Origin: Clavaria fumosa
Taxonomy: Eukaryota > Basidiomycota > Agaricomycetes > Agaricales > Clavariaceae
Length of the DNA stretch: 64,000 bases
Direction: 5' to 3'
NCBI GenBank assembly: GCA_951802425.1
Contig: OX637802.1
Coordinates: 1,674,001 to 1,738,000, forward strand
Below, piece after piece: positions 45,529 to 57,800 of this stretch. The notes beneath the pieces are model-generated. The model had not been told where the DNA came from. It searched no databases and was given only the letters and a program-made list of their open reading frames with translations. How positions within the stretch are numbered: the first letter of the stretch is position 1; the number at the start of each line of letters is the position of its first letter. The position numbers were made by a program, and so were the translations under genes.

Positions 45529-46471
45529 CGTTTGGCGGTCACTGCTGCGTCTTGGCTACTAGGCAGCGTTGCCAGACATGTGTCTGCGTGGTTGGGACAG
45601 CGCAGCGTGATGACACGCTTATTTCAGGGCCGCACGTGATCCGCACAGGACAACAGGAGCAGCGGTGCAGATCCTCAACGCGAGCAGTAATATCACCACC
45701 ATGCGTGAAGCTCTCGACCCACCTTGACAAAAGCTCAAGTCGTCTTTGAGGCCCTAGTTTCTTGCCTTCATTACCAGCACCATACAACCAGGCAAATGAC
45801 TCGCCGCCTCAATCTCAGAGTTTCCTGAGGCTGTCTGACTCCTTCCCTGGTCTTGTTCTTGTGCCCTCTATCTTTGGGGCAGTGCAGTCGCACTCACATT
45901 GCGTTGGCTGGGCAAAGATAACTGCACTACTACCATACACATGCGTTGAAATCGCGGAGGCTTGGTCTCGCAACGGATTCGTCTCATGACAGCCGATCTG
46001 GCCTATTGGTACGGTTTACTAGCTTTCGCACTGCCCTGCATCCCGCTCTTTGCACTTTTTCAAAGATGACGATCATTGCATTCTAGAGTGCTGTTGCTTG
46101 CGTTATTTAAAGGCGAAAGCAAAACTCCCGTTCGGGCTTTAAGTATATGCTATTAATAACGAGCAGCCCAGCCTCGGGCGCACATCAGCTCGGCCACTTG
46201 ACGCGGTGTTTTCCCATAGCCCCGAGCGGCAGGCGCCCACTGACTCGAAGCCTCATGACTGCAACGGCGCCTGCCCCGCCCCGCGGGTCCGCGATTGTCG
46301 CTACACAGCTCCTCAGAAATGGCAAAGCCCCCTGCTGGCTTCGCATGATATTTTTGGTCAATACAGCAATGCCGCGCATAATAATATGCCTTTTTGTGCG
46401 CCTTCATGACAACCATGTCGCATAAATACCTGCAGAACCAACGTCCTGAGTCCCCAAACTCCGAGTCAAGT
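45529..46471. other. Intergenic upstream of GET1 and of the secreted-protein cluster
   Basis: Divergent upstream regions. It holds a TATA-like CATAAATACC at about 46422-46431 before the first small secreted protein gene. No other gene seen. Confidence 0.4.
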
Positions 46472-47704
46472 ATGAGATTATCGCTTCGTTTCCTCCTTGT
46501 TGCCTGCCTCACCTCGTTCACCTTCGCACATTTTCCTCCCGGGCCTGTTTATGGTCGTAAGTCATCTTCCCACGGTCGTCTTTTCTTCTGCCCCTTTAAC
46601 GCCAGGCTTCTCTTCGCTCCGTAGGTCCCTTGGTGCGTGATGGTGTTATGGTGCACGATGGTGCGTCGATTCCCTCATCGGTTGTGTGCCCCATGTAATA
46701 ATCAGAATACGGCTCCACCAAATAGCCATGCCTACGCTGAAGCATAGTGAGCAGAGCGTGCCTTCCCCGCCTTGCCCAATTCACACCCATTCCAGTCCTT
46801 GAACGCGCTCGTCCCACGCCCGCCCTCATGGAGCACCACTCCTCGAATGAGCTAGACAAGCCCCATTCTAAGTTGAAGACGTCGCATGTGGAGTTGTTCT
46901 GGATATGGTGCTGCCTCGAGTTCATCCGGGACTTCTGACCGCCACAACCGAATTCGCTTGATGCTGTCCATCGTGGAAGCAGCCACAGAGCGGCGACTCT
47001 TGCTAGAGATCGTCCCAGGCCACACACGGGGTATGGGGTTGGGCGAGGGAAGTTGGCAACCAGGTGGTGCATGTTCCCGCACAAGACATATACCTCGATG
47101 TTGCTTCAATCACCATATCTAAAAAATGGACCAAATGCTTTAGTGATGAGAACATGGTGAAGAAGACTGAAGCGATGCCCACACCGTGGTTAATCTGGTC
47201 TGTTTCTTGGCTTAAGCCATCATCTTCTGCACATGATCATCCGAGCTGATGTTGTGATCTTTGTAACTCATTGTCATCCCGTACATTCAACCAGATTTAG
47301 AGCAGAAATCCGTGAAAACAACCACATTCGCTCTGGGACATCTGGCGGGGGTGGACCTGGCATACTAGAGCATACTCCGTTCTTGCGTGCGTTGAGATGC
47401 TGCTGCGCCTCCTCCGACCCGGTAGGGCAATCCAAGCAGTCCAGGGCATCAGTTTGACTTCGCGGAAGAGCTCTCTTGCTGAACTGCTTGCCCTCGAGTT
47501 CTGGGTCGTCCCAGCCGTTATAACGGATGAATTACCCCAGCTCTTGGGTCCATGCAGGGGCCACATGGTGAGCAGTCGTCTTCTATTTTATGCTCCGCCA
47601 TTCAATTCTTCGTTCTTTCCATGCACACAACAATCTTTCTCAGGTTCTTTACCGACACAACCATCACCTTCACGACGACCATGACCACCGTGACGACGGT
47701 TTAA
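46472..47704 (+). pseudogene. Small secreted protein gene, copy 1, probably interrupted
   Basis: Exon 1 from ATG 46472 encodes a signal peptide: RLSLRFLLVACLTSFTFAHF, then PPGPVYG and a GTAAGT donor near 46558. A matching Thr-rich last exon is at about 47632-47704 (FTDTTITFTTTMTTVTTV, stop at 47702). In copy 2 these parts lie about 240 bases apart; here about 1,160, with roughly 900 bases of unrelated DNA (about 46640-47530) between. The copy is probably disrupted by that insertion. The gene is one of four related units in tandem. Confidence 0.45.
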
Positions 47705-48158
47705 GAATGGCCATTTCAACGAACATCTGGCACCTTTTGTGGAACGGTGTATACCACACGCTGAACAGGCAGCGGCAAAGGAGCTGGGTTACCTGTGCTA
47801 CGAGTTCTTGGTACATGTTCAGCGTCCACGTGACACTTGTGCATTACACGCGCCCCAAGACTTCTGCTTCGAAGGTTTCACTTTCGTCTGGGCATCGAGC
47901 GGACCTAACACCGTTTCTTGGAGTCATGATTGACCTGTAATGCCGACAGACAAGCTAGGGTATGCGAACTTGCCTCAGTGCTCCTCGCCCTACCGACTCA
48001 CTGACAGGGTGCCAACGTCCCTCGTCGCCTATGTCCGACTACTGCAGCGCCTTAAAGAATTAACGCCCAAGAACCCAAAGTTTAACTGGGCTGCCGTATC
48101 TGTTCCTCTACAACGCTCGTGACTACTACTATTCCCGTGCAGCGTGGCAGGGCTTCTT

Positions 48159-48178
48159 GGAAAGCATATTTTCAGTAT
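48159..48178 (+). promoter_or_regulatory. Conserved promoter block of secreted-protein copy 2
   Basis: GGAAAGCATATTTT (48159-48172) followed by a TATA-like GTATAAATGCC, 74 bases before ATG 48233. The same 14-mer occurs at 49390-49403 before copy 3. Confidence 0.5.
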
Positions 48179-48232
48179 AAATGCCCCTGCGAGCGTCGGC
48201 TTCGAGCACAACATTTTTCTGCATCTTCGAGA

Positions 48233-48560
48233 ATGTCTTTATCTCTCCGTCTCCTCCTTGTTGTCTCCCTCGCCTCGCTCGCCTTGGCCCAGCCCTCCCC
48301 CGATAGTTTGTCACTATTCTATCTCCGTCTTTCTTTTCTTGCTCAACAATGACTCCATTCTGCTGACACAGCGATAACTGAACAGGTTCCCACGCTGACG
48401 GAGCTTGGTGAGCAGCCGTCTTGCTTGTCTTTCCTCGCTTCGTCATTCATTTTTCCATCCTTTCATGCACACAGCAATCTACCCTCGGTTCACCACCGAC
48501 AAGACCGTCACCGTCACCACGACCACAACCAAAACGGTCTTCCCATGGCCTATTTACTGA
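48233..48560 (+). CDS. Small secreted Thr-rich protein, copy 2
   Basis: Three short exons. Exon 1 encodes a signal peptide (SLSLRLLLVVSLASLALAQ) and PSPD. A mini-exon ITEQ lies near 48371-48384. The last exon from about 48480 reads AIYPRFTTDKTVTVTTTT, then KTVFPWPIY and stop 48558-48560. The mature peptide would be only about 40 residues and Thr-rich. I recognise no family. An alternative frame of the last exon is also open, so the exact splice phase is uncertain. Flanking DNA (GCCGACAGACAA blocks near 47940 and 49053) is repeated too, showing a tandem duplication unit of about 1.1 kb. Confidence 0.45.
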
Positions 48561-48803
48561 ACGCATTGTTTGGGGAATGACGGCATTGCCACGCGCTGAA
48601 TAGACGGTGGCAATGGGGCTGCGTTGTCTATGTTGCAAGTCTTGGTACACAAGATGTTACCCAATTATCTTTAGTTAGGCGAACAAGTCGCGTTGTAGAA
48701 ACCGGTTTTCAATGTCGCATTTCATCGTGCATACACTCGCTTTCCTCCTCGAATCAAGATGCAGCCGAGAGCCCCAACGACACAGGAACCTAGAAAGACC
48801 CTG

Positions 48804-48893
48804 CATCAGTGAAATGGGGAGGTGTTAAAAGTAGGTATAAACTGGTTTAAACTGGTTTATACTCACTTTTAACACCTCCCCATTTCACTGATG
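48804..48893. repeat. 90-bp near-perfect palindrome
   Basis: Arms of 39 bases around a 12-base loop. The outer 29 bases (CATCAGTGAAATGGGGAGGT, then GTTAAAAGT) match perfectly; two mismatches follow, then eight more paired bases. It lies between secreted-protein copies 2 and 3, with no ORF. RNA from either strand would form a long hairpin. Confidence 0.9.
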
Positions 48894-49389
48894 TGAGAAG
48901 TAATTGCGCGTACAATTTTCATGTGAAGGCAACAATAAGGTAGCGTGGAGAGGTGCGGGCACAGTGCTCTTGACCACGTGATACTTGCGAGGCTTCTGCT
49001 TCCTACCTCCAGACATCGAGCTCTTAGAGCCACGTTGGACCTGTGATATCTGTGATGCCGACAGACAAACTAGAGAGTGCGAACTTGTGTAACCTCAGCA
49101 CTCCTCGACGAGGAGTCCTTGTCCTACCGCATAGGCGTCAAGAGCTGTCTCTGTGCCTGACTGGAGTCACGGCGCCGCCGCCCGCCTCCCGCCAACTCAC
49201 TAGCGCCTCAAAGAATTGAAGAACTCAAACTTTAACTCAACTGACCTTTTCCTCTTAGCAACCCGTGACTACTCCGATTCTTCTTGTATTGCTCTTCTCA
49301 TGCCGAGCGGCGGGCTGAGCCATGGATTTCATCTCTGCACTGGCAACGTTGCACACACAGGCTTCCTGTGCGACGTGATGATAGTCCGT

Positions 49390-49412
49390 GGAAAGCATAT
49401 TTTGAACATAAA
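49390..49412 (+). promoter_or_regulatory. Conserved promoter block of secreted-protein copy 3
   Basis: GGAAAGCATATTTT (49390-49403), identical to the block before copy 2, then ATAAATACC, 62 bases before ATG 49452. Confidence 0.5.
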
Positions 49413-49451
49413 TACCTCTGAGTGTCAGCTTGGAGGACACCATATCTGAGA

Positions 49452-49994
49452 ATGGTGTTGTCACTCCATCTCCTTCTCGCCATTTCCATCACCTCGCTCG
49501 TCTTAGCACGTCCCGCGTCCGATCGTGAGCCGCAGTTTTACTCGAAATTATAACTCGCTCAATAACAGGTTCCCCCCCCCCCCCACTGACACGCAGTGGT
49601 GGCTGCACCGATGGAAACCTACGTAATCGATGATCCCTCACTTGTCGATGGACCGTCGGTTATCGGCGGTGCGTCGGCTTTGTATCTATCAGTCGCGACC
49701 CACTTCACAGAGAATACCCAAACCCAGCTCTTGAGCCTACGCAGATGCCGCGCGGTGACCATCCATTACCTCTAACTTCTCTCATCTAGTCATTTATCTC
49801 CCCGTCCTTGCATGCACACAGCGATCTACACGACGGACTTCGCTTGGGACTCCTGTGCCAGGACCACAACTATAACGACTACAACAACTACGACTACGAC
49901 TACGACGATGACGACGATCGTCTATGTGACACCGAATTGGCCTATTATCCGCCCCACTCACACTTTTGGGGCCCCTCCGCAAGCCACGCGTTGA
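49452..49994 (+). CDS. Small secreted Thr-rich protein, copy 3
   Basis: Exon 1 from ATG 49452: signal peptide VLSLHLLLAISITSLVLA, then RPASD. A middle exon near 49600-49670 reads VVAAPMETYVIDDPSLVDGP. The last exon from about 49830 reads AIYTTDFAWDSCA, then a run of Thr codons (ACN repeats, about 15 Thr) and VTPNWPIIRPTHTFGAPP, with a stop at 49992-49994. The Thr run is a trinucleotide-like tract (ACTACGACTACGAC) that may vary in length. The protein is probably O-glycosylated if secreted. Confidence 0.45.
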
Positions 49995-50491
49995 GCATGG
50001 AGTACAGCGAAAGGGCTGGATGATTTGTGGTACGAAAACTTTGATACACAGGATGTATAATTTGGCTTCTCGCCTGACAACCAGGGCAAATAAGGAACCC
50101 GTTTATTTATCTCAGCAGCGTCCCTCGTATCATCACATTCGCATCACACTCATGGTCTGCTTCCAAAATTTCCTATATTCACCTCCGAGCACACAGCATG
50201 CCACTCAGTTCACTTCTTATTAAAAATCAAAGTGGACCTGCTATGCTAACAAACGAGATTAGAAGCACCACCTTACGCACCCCTTCAAGTTTTACCTACG
50301 CTTTTGATTGCGGTGTATTTGTTCTTTCTCCGCTCTGTGGCATCCTCAACTACTGGCTCCGCGTGCTCTGAGGCGAATTGGACGTCGCCGTGCCCTTCTC
50401 GTCTACTCGAGCCGAGCAAGCTCTCCCACGAATTTATCAATACCTCTTCAAGTGATAGTCTGGAGTATACCGTCCTCCAGCAATCTTGACA

Positions 50492-50900
50492 ATGATGCTA
50501 TATCTCCGTCTCCCTACCACCTCCCTCGCCTCGTCCGTCTTGGCACGTCCCGCACCAGAGAATGAAAGCTATCGTGGATTGGTATTTTACTCTTGACTCC
50601 CGCGACACGCAGATGCACCGAGCAGCAACGACGTTGATTCGACCTCAATTTTGAACGGTGCGTACGAATCTTTTCAATGGAGTGGTGACTTTGATTACAG
50701 ATGCACTGTGACAACCCAGCGACTGAACCTACCTCAATGGTACGTCTACTCTGCCCCTGCCTCGTCCGGTCTCATAGGCCATCCTTTCTCGTTTACAGCG
50801 ATCTCTGCCCGGGATTACCCGCCGCTTATAATTGCCAGAGCTAAACAATCATTTTCATCATTGAAACCGACAAGACTGGCACCGCCGTGTAAAAGACATT
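50492..50900 (+). pseudogene. Small secreted protein gene, copy 4 (degenerate)
   Basis: Exon 1 from ATG 50492 keeps the signal-like start (MLYLRLPTTSLASSVLARP) and APENES. A middle exon near 50613-50658 and an AIS-starting last exon near 50801 follow the layout of copies 2 and 3, but the Thr-rich tail is missing. Its end is unclear and it may not be functional. Confidence 0.3.
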
Positions 50901-52121
50901 GTCGGCCACGGGGGTACGGTTCCTACAAGTTCGACGCAAGAGTTTGGCGGCCGCCCCTACTTGATGTCGATACTTTTGTAATCGATGTTTTTGCGTTGAC
51001 ACGAGAGGACCAGACGGAACTGTTCCGATTACGTCCTTGCGTGTCTAGCGCAGGCCTTTTCACGGCATTCATTGCTGTCAGGGATTCTATGATTGTAAAG
51101 AGCACATTATTATTCACGGTGGGCATCAGGCCAAGGTAATATTGAGAGAGATGCCACCATACTAAAGATATGGCGGACGTCCGCCTGCAACAAAGGACTG
51201 TGGATCATCACCTGCCAAACCCGCTAAAGGTCATCGAGCATCCACGAATTCTCCTTGACCAATTTCTCTCTTTCAAGCAGATATTTGCCTATTCGCCAAA
51301 AATTTGGGACGTTCAAGCTTGGGGCCCATGCAAGGGATAAACTGCGTACCCTCTTTGTACTTCTGGGCCTGGTCCGACGCTCGATAATAGTACCACCCAA
51401 GACGGTCGTTACATCCTACACAGAAAACGTCTTGTACTGTATGAATTCCTGTCCTTCATGAGTAGAAGCAGTCTCGAGCTGAGCACAGAAATACACGATC
51501 GAGAAACGCACAGTAACGGTCTGTCCTCTTTCTTTCCCAGCTTCACGTTCACCGCGGAGTACATGAGACTGTCCGAGCAGAGCGTGCGCGTGCGCGTGGA
51601 CAAGGGCAAGAAACGCACAAAAGTTCGAGACATTGCTTACAATCCACGACCGTCCCTCCCAGAGAAGGATTTGCTAATCAATTCATCTTGCAAAGAGATC
51701 ACGGCAGAACAGCTGGCGCAAATGAACCTGGGGTGGCTCTGATATAAGTTCTTCACATAGGTCTCGGTATTCGCTGTTGGAGGGAGAGTTGGAGACATGG
51801 AGGAAACGCTTGACGGTCACGGGGCCTGCTCTTTGAGATTGCGGGCTGCATTTCTGCTATCCCTTGGTCTAGTGTATGCATACCAGTTACCACCGTAAAC
51901 AAAGCTGCCTGGATGTCAGGCCGAAAGCATGCTAGCAATTGAGTTTGCCCTTGATTATCACCCTCAAATTTGATAAAAGCCCAAGCCTGACTGTTTATTA
52001 ATAAATGACTAGGAACATATAGAAATAAATTGAGGACAAAATTGAGAGAAATCAAGAGGGACTCAGGCTGCACAATGCCCATCTCTTGCATTGTATTAGC
52101 AACAAAGGGGTTTTCATCTCC
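50901..52121. other. Interval with a possible short coding fragment
   Basis: A plus-strand frame ending at 51742 has a coding-like 3' part (AEYMRLSEQSVRVRVDKGKK, EITAEQLAQMNLGWL) that could be the end of an unrecognised gene or a relic. Nothing else is supported. The right part is 3' flank of UTP25. Confidence 0.25.
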
Positions 52122-54619
52122 TTACCTCTTCACCAACTCTGCAGCCTTCTCAGTGCCAATGATGCGCTCTAACCGGAACCAGTCCCACTTTGAGTAAAGA
52201 ACTTTACAGGTGACATCCTCTCTCTCAACACCCTCATCCAAGAACGGATAGGATAAGAATTCAGTGTAGAACTGCGCATGGTCTGGAGGTCCATAGAATA
52301 TGAGGTTGCGGATGCCCCTCAGTTTATACCTGGCTCAGGTGACGGTGATGAAGGGATGCGGGAAAGGTGAGGAGGGACAGGGCTGACCGTCGATAAAAAT
52401 GATACCGTTCGCTAACCAACAGGAATGCCTTTTTTCCATTGAAGAATGCTTCTCTGGCCCTTGATATATCCGAGTTCGATGACTCCCTACGTCATTGCCA
52501 TCAACTCGCCCATAGTTCATTTTGATAGAATTTTGGGAGGCTTACTCGGACAAAATGGCGAAACTAACACCAGCATTTCTTCTGAAGTGATTGTGGACGC
52601 GGATGAAGTCAAACGAGCTTGGAACAAAGACAATGGTGTTCGCGCTTTGGACAGCAGACTTCAGCACGCCCGGGAGAAGCTGACAAAAATGGGTAGCAGA
52701 GTTCATGCTTGGATTCGTTCACGACAGCGGAATGGCTCTGACCTGGGTCGTGAAATGGAAGAACCTCTTATCGGCTTCATCTTTGGGATTATTAGTTTCA
52801 AAGTGAAGAAAATTCTGCCAGGAGGGAATCACAGTCAAGTCCGCCGCTCTAATAGTGAGTCCTTCACAAACCTGATTGACGCCACTTGGGACATCGATAG
52901 GTGCCCACCATTTTTCTGCCCTTATCTTCCCTGAGACATTCTTCAGACTATGATTGAATAAGGCGCGCGTTTCGGGTGTTTCATAGGCGGAAAGGAGGAT
53001 CGATTGCCTCAGATATACAGAACTTGGTGTCGACCGCGGCGTGAGTGACGGGGAAAGCGAAAGACGAGACAGAGAGAACGCACTGGCCATCGAGGTACCA
53101 CGGCTTGATGCGAGAAAAATCTGCTCCATGGGATTCCTTCGGTAATTGGTTGAGGTGAGAAAATAAAAACTATTCCCAACGATCATCAGATCCAAAGAAA
53201 AAAAGGCTCCGCAATCGAAAACGAACCTTGACATGTTCCCAATTCTGCATCGTCAATACGTCCATGTGGTCGGCAATGAGGATTTCAATTGATGAAAGGT
53301 AATCGGCGCTCCTATCAGTGTCCTGACTTGAGTGATGCGAAGAAAGAACAAAGCAGAGGACTCACTTCTCTTTCTCAATTGCCAACTTCAAGCCCAACGG
53401 GCTTGCCAAGACGATATCACAACCATAAAAATCAGCAAATAACTTGATGCTCTTCTTCGTGAGTTTTACACCAAGCAGAAAACTCTCGTCGATGTTGCCT
53501 TTGAACAAGGCGACGTGGTCAGGAGGGTAGGTACCGGGTTCTGCGCTGACGACTTTGTCAACCACACCAGGAGGTAGGTCATATTCTTTCAGAAAGCGGG
53601 CATGATTCTCTATCTGATATGCCGGCGCAGGAGTGTGCATCGTCAACGACGTGATCCAGGAATGTGCGGAGGAGCGTAACGGAAGAAGCACGAGAACAGA
53701 AGGACGTGTGAAGCCTTGGTCTTGCATTACAATATCGATGGATGACTGCTGGTTTGTTTTCGTGGCTGATGCAAGCCGTTCGTTATTTTTTAAGATGATG
53801 CGTCGCTTCCTAAAAGCGAAGTTAGACTTTTGTTTGGATGAATAGGTAACGGTGTGAAACATACTGCATGGCATGGTTCAGGATATGGAGAGAAATGACA
53901 TCTCGTGCGAGGGGATGGGCATCAAGAGAGATGGAAGTATGATAAAAGTCTTGATAAGCTGAGATTACTGACAAAAGGTCGTTTTGGAATTCGTTCTCGT
54001 CTACCAGAACTACTAAGGCTCAGGGTCGGAAAAATGGAAAAAGTCAAACCTCGCGTTTGTTTGCTTTGTTTTAAGAGCAATTGCGCCTTTAGCTTGTCAA
54101 CTTTCTTTCCTTTTCGATGAGCGTGCGATCAACATCGAGGACAATTACGCTCACCGGCTCGATTGAAGGTTGATATGAAATGGCATGGATCTCTTGCGGA
54201 ACAGCCTCAACTGTATGTCCAATCTTCCCTCGTTTCGCTTTTGAAATATGCCAGACCTGGCGTTCGACTGTCTCCATCGTCGATTTCGTCAGTGCGGCGG
54301 GACACACTCCGAATTGTCGTTCGTAAAAGTTGATTTGGTCTTTGGGATTCCCGTTAGGAGACGTACTTGTGATAAAAAGACTTTCCTTACCAGCATCCGT
54401 ACTGATGAGGTCCATTGCCAGTCCGGCATCCAGATTATCAGTGCTTGAAGCGTTCTCTTTTTCTGATATTGGCCCATCCGTGGATTGTACAGGCCTGCGC
54501 TTGTTCAGTTTTATCGACGGCTCAGAAGGTTCAAAACTCGGATTAAGGTTTTCGGTTCTGGTTGCTGAGATATTTAGGAGCGTGAGGAGACGAGTCGTAG
54601 TCGAGTTGGCGTACTCCAT
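52122..54619 (-). CDS. UTP25: UTP25/DEF small-subunit processome protein
   Basis: Nucleolar, helicase-like but inactive protein needed for 18S rRNA processing. The minus-strand ATG 54619 begins EYANSTTTRLLTLLNISATR. A disordered N-terminal part is followed by FYERQFGVCPAAL. Later exons carry DVISLHILNHAMQ, KRRIILKNNERLA, the RecA-like GFTRPSVLVLLPLRSSA, FKGNIDESFLLGVKLTKKSI, FADFYGCDIVLASPLGLKLA, LSSIEILIADHMDVLTMQNW, YLRQSILLSAYETPETRALF, then AGVSFAILSE, SDISRAREAFFNGKKAFLLV and a C-terminal DWFRLERIIGTEKAAELVKR with stop 52122-52124. Motif order matches UTP25 throughout. About ten introns, not all placed; I see no break. The gene is divergent from TOP3. Confidence 0.92.
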
Positions 54620-54813
54620 CACAGTCTTCCGTCGCTAAATTTTGCACCGCCTCAGCTCCAAATCGGGGTGTCGGGGAGACACATGTGGCAGTTTGCACGT
54701 GGCCAGACGCGTCGCGTGCAAGGCTCACTCGAGAACCTCTTCCTTCTCCATGTCCAATCTTGGTTGCAAGGTCTGGTACTAGGCCAACCTGGGTCCGCAT
54801 CCTGGCCGCGACC
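54620..54813. promoter_or_regulatory. Divergent promoter, UTP25 / TOP3
   Basis: 194 bp between the two start codons, too short for separate full promoters, so shared control is likely. No TATA box seen. Confidence 0.45.
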
Positions 54814-57800
54814 ATGCGCGTGCTATGCGTCGCCGAAAAGCCCTCCATCGCCAGGTCTATCGCCCAAATCCTCTCCGGTGGTCAATATGCAACACGTCCA
54901 ACACAAAACAAGTACATCAGAAATTATGATTTTGAATACCCTAAAACCAACTCTTCCTTCACTGTCACATCTGTCTCTGGTCACCTCCTGCAGCATGACT
55001 TTCATCAAACTCACAGAGCATGGCACTCATGCGACCCCTTTGCCCTATTCGATGCGCCCATCATCACCTCCGTTCCTCTGGACAGCAAGAGCATCGAAAC
55101 GAATCTGCTGGCAGAGGCGAAGCGGTCGCAGACATTGATGATTTGGACAGACTGTGATAGGGAGGGAGAGCATATCGGAAGTGAGATTGTCCAGATTTGC
55201 AGAAAGGCAAAGCCAAATATCACAATCAAAAGAGCTAGATTTAGCGCTATCATAGCCCAGTATGTGAACCATAAGCTTACTTTGTGTGCCTTTAACGCAG
55301 ACCTATCTTCCAATCCAGACAAATCCATAATGCAGCTCAAAATCCAACTCTTTTGGATTATGCTCAGGCCGCCGCAGTTGAAGCGCGCATACTGCTAGAC
55401 CTGAGAATTGGCGCCGCATTTACGCGTATGCAGACGCTCGCCTTGAAATCCCGCTTTGCAAAACTCAAGGAACAAGACGCCCCGGTCTCTTATGGGCCTT
55501 GTCAATTTCCCACCCTTGGATTTGTCGTTTCTCAATACAAGCTAGTGAAAGCTTTCGTCCCGGAACCATTCTGGTACATTTATCTTTCTCTCAGTCACGA
55601 CGGTCAAGAAACAGAGTTTACTTGGGGAAGAGGCCGGATATACGAGTACAATCGTGCCGCAGAAATCTATGAAAACGTATTAAATGAACCCATGGCACAC
55701 ATCACGAAAGTCACAAAAAAGACCGTGAAGAAATGGTGTGCGGCGTATAAAGCAATCATCTCGATCTCACTAATTTCGGTCTAGGAAGCCATACCCTTTA
55801 ACAACGGTTGAATTGCAGAAGGCCGCGTCGAGATTGCTCAAATTGGCCCCGAAGAAGGTCCTTGATGTGAGCCATAGTTTTGAAATGTAATAGCAAGCTG
55901 CCTTCGACTCTCATTGGCGCAGATCGCAGAAAAGCTATATCAACAAGGATTCCTCTCGTATCCACGAACAGAAACAGATCAATTTGACCCGCAGTTCGAC
56001 TTGATGTCTCTGATCGCCAAACAGACTGCCGACCCCACCTGGGGAGCCTTTGCCACGGCGTGAGTATCTTCCGGATCAATATCAGAATGATCGTTATCAT
56101 TTCTGCCCTATTTTCAGGCTACAAGGTGGAGCGTTTGTCGCTCCACGTAACGGCAGGAACAACGACAAAGCCCACCCCCCTATACATCCCACCGCGCATG
56201 TTGGGAATCTCGTCGGAGACGAGAAACGAGTCTACGAATATATCACACGCCGTTTTCTGGCTTGCTGCTCTAAGGATGCCGAGGGATGGGAGACGAGAGT
56301 CGATTTGGTCTGTGGGGGAGATGAATTTCATGCCTCAGGTCTGTCCTGCACCTTCCTATATGAATCAACAGCCAATGAACCCAGGAGTTGTGGAAAGGTC
56401 TGGTCGTAACTGCCAGAAACTACCTCGATGTCTTTCCGTATGACAAATGGTCCGGCAAAGTTATACCAAACTTTGAGGAAGGAAATGAGTTCGAGCCGAC
56501 TGTGTGTGAACTCAAGGAGGGTCGCACCACTAGCCCTACCTTGCTCACGGAAGCGGACTTGGTAGGTTTAATGGACAAGAATGGCATCGGTGAGCTGCTA
56601 GCCTTTGGTAAAATAGTAGATTTGTTTCATGCTTTTAACAGGAACGGACGCGACAATTGCAACGCATATCCAAACTATAATCGATCGGGGGTATGTCATT
56701 GAGCGAATGCAAGGCGCGACGAAGCACCTTATTCCTTCCACGTTGGGCATCGGGTTGATAGAAGGCTACAATGAAATAGGTTTCGAGAAGAGTTTGAGCA
56801 AGCCGCAACTCAGAAGCGAGGTCAGATTCATTTTGCTTCCTGTATTCTTGCTGACAACTTCCTAGACGGAACGGAGCATGGTACAAGTGTGCCGAGGGAC
56901 TAAAACCCAGAATGATATGCTCGTCGAAGCGATCGAACAATACAAGGCAATCTTCATCAAATCAAAACAAGAATTCAACAAAGTATATCAGGTCCGTGCT
57001 ATGCCAGGGCCATTACCGCTTTCCCATGACGTAGCGAATTAGAATGTTCAAAAATATTTGGAGGGAGGTGTGCAAGCCGGCGATGTGCTTGGGAGAAACG
57101 GAGGCGACCATGAGAATGGAGATGGTGCTGGTGATGGTGATGGACGTGATGGTGGTGATGGGGGCGGAGGCGGACGTGGTGATGGAGGTGGACATGGTGG
57201 CGGCGGCGGCGGCACTAGTAGTGGTACTGCCAGGGGTGGACGTTCAAGAGGCCAACCTCGAGGTAGCAGAAGTGGGAAAGTGAGTGCGCGTGCACGGGGA
57301 CGCGGACGAGCCGTGGAGTCAAGCAGAACCACGACACCCAAAGACACAGGTCGCGGCCGAGGGGCTATGCCACGGGTGCCCACGTATGGAAGGGACAATG
57401 ATGGTGGTATGCCAGACTTCTTTCCGCAAAAGATTCCATCCCAATGTCTGATGCCCTGTATCCCTTGTTCCAAATTATAGCAGCGCATGCCCAAGAAAGA
57501 GCAACCCTGGTGCTAGAGCCGGTTTCATTGATCAAACAATCCAGCTCCTCCACAGAAGTGAAATGCCGTTGCGGTGTACCAGCTGTGGAGCGAACTGTTA
57601 CGAAGGAGTCCGCCAGCCGGGGCCGCCGTTTTAGAAACTGTGGGAATCGTGCATGCGACTTCTTTGAATGGGTAGACGGGCCATCCTCGGTTGGTGCCGA
57701 CATGGGGCAGAATGATCCAGGTCGCTTCGTGAGTGCTTGCTAATTCTTGAAGGGTATTCGTGTGTGACAGGTATATACAGAGAGCAAATGATGCCGCCAC

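Noticed and set aside
47590..47940. ORF rich in His/Asp (HNHHLHDDHDHRDDG) over the Thr-rich exon of secreted-protein copy 1
   Set aside because: It is the alternative frame of the ACN repeat; the Thr-rich frame matches copies 2 and 3.
50651..51139. 163-codon plus-strand ORF
   Set aside because: It runs across the intron-exon layout of secreted-protein copy 4 and then into DNA with no family signal; probably a shadow frame.
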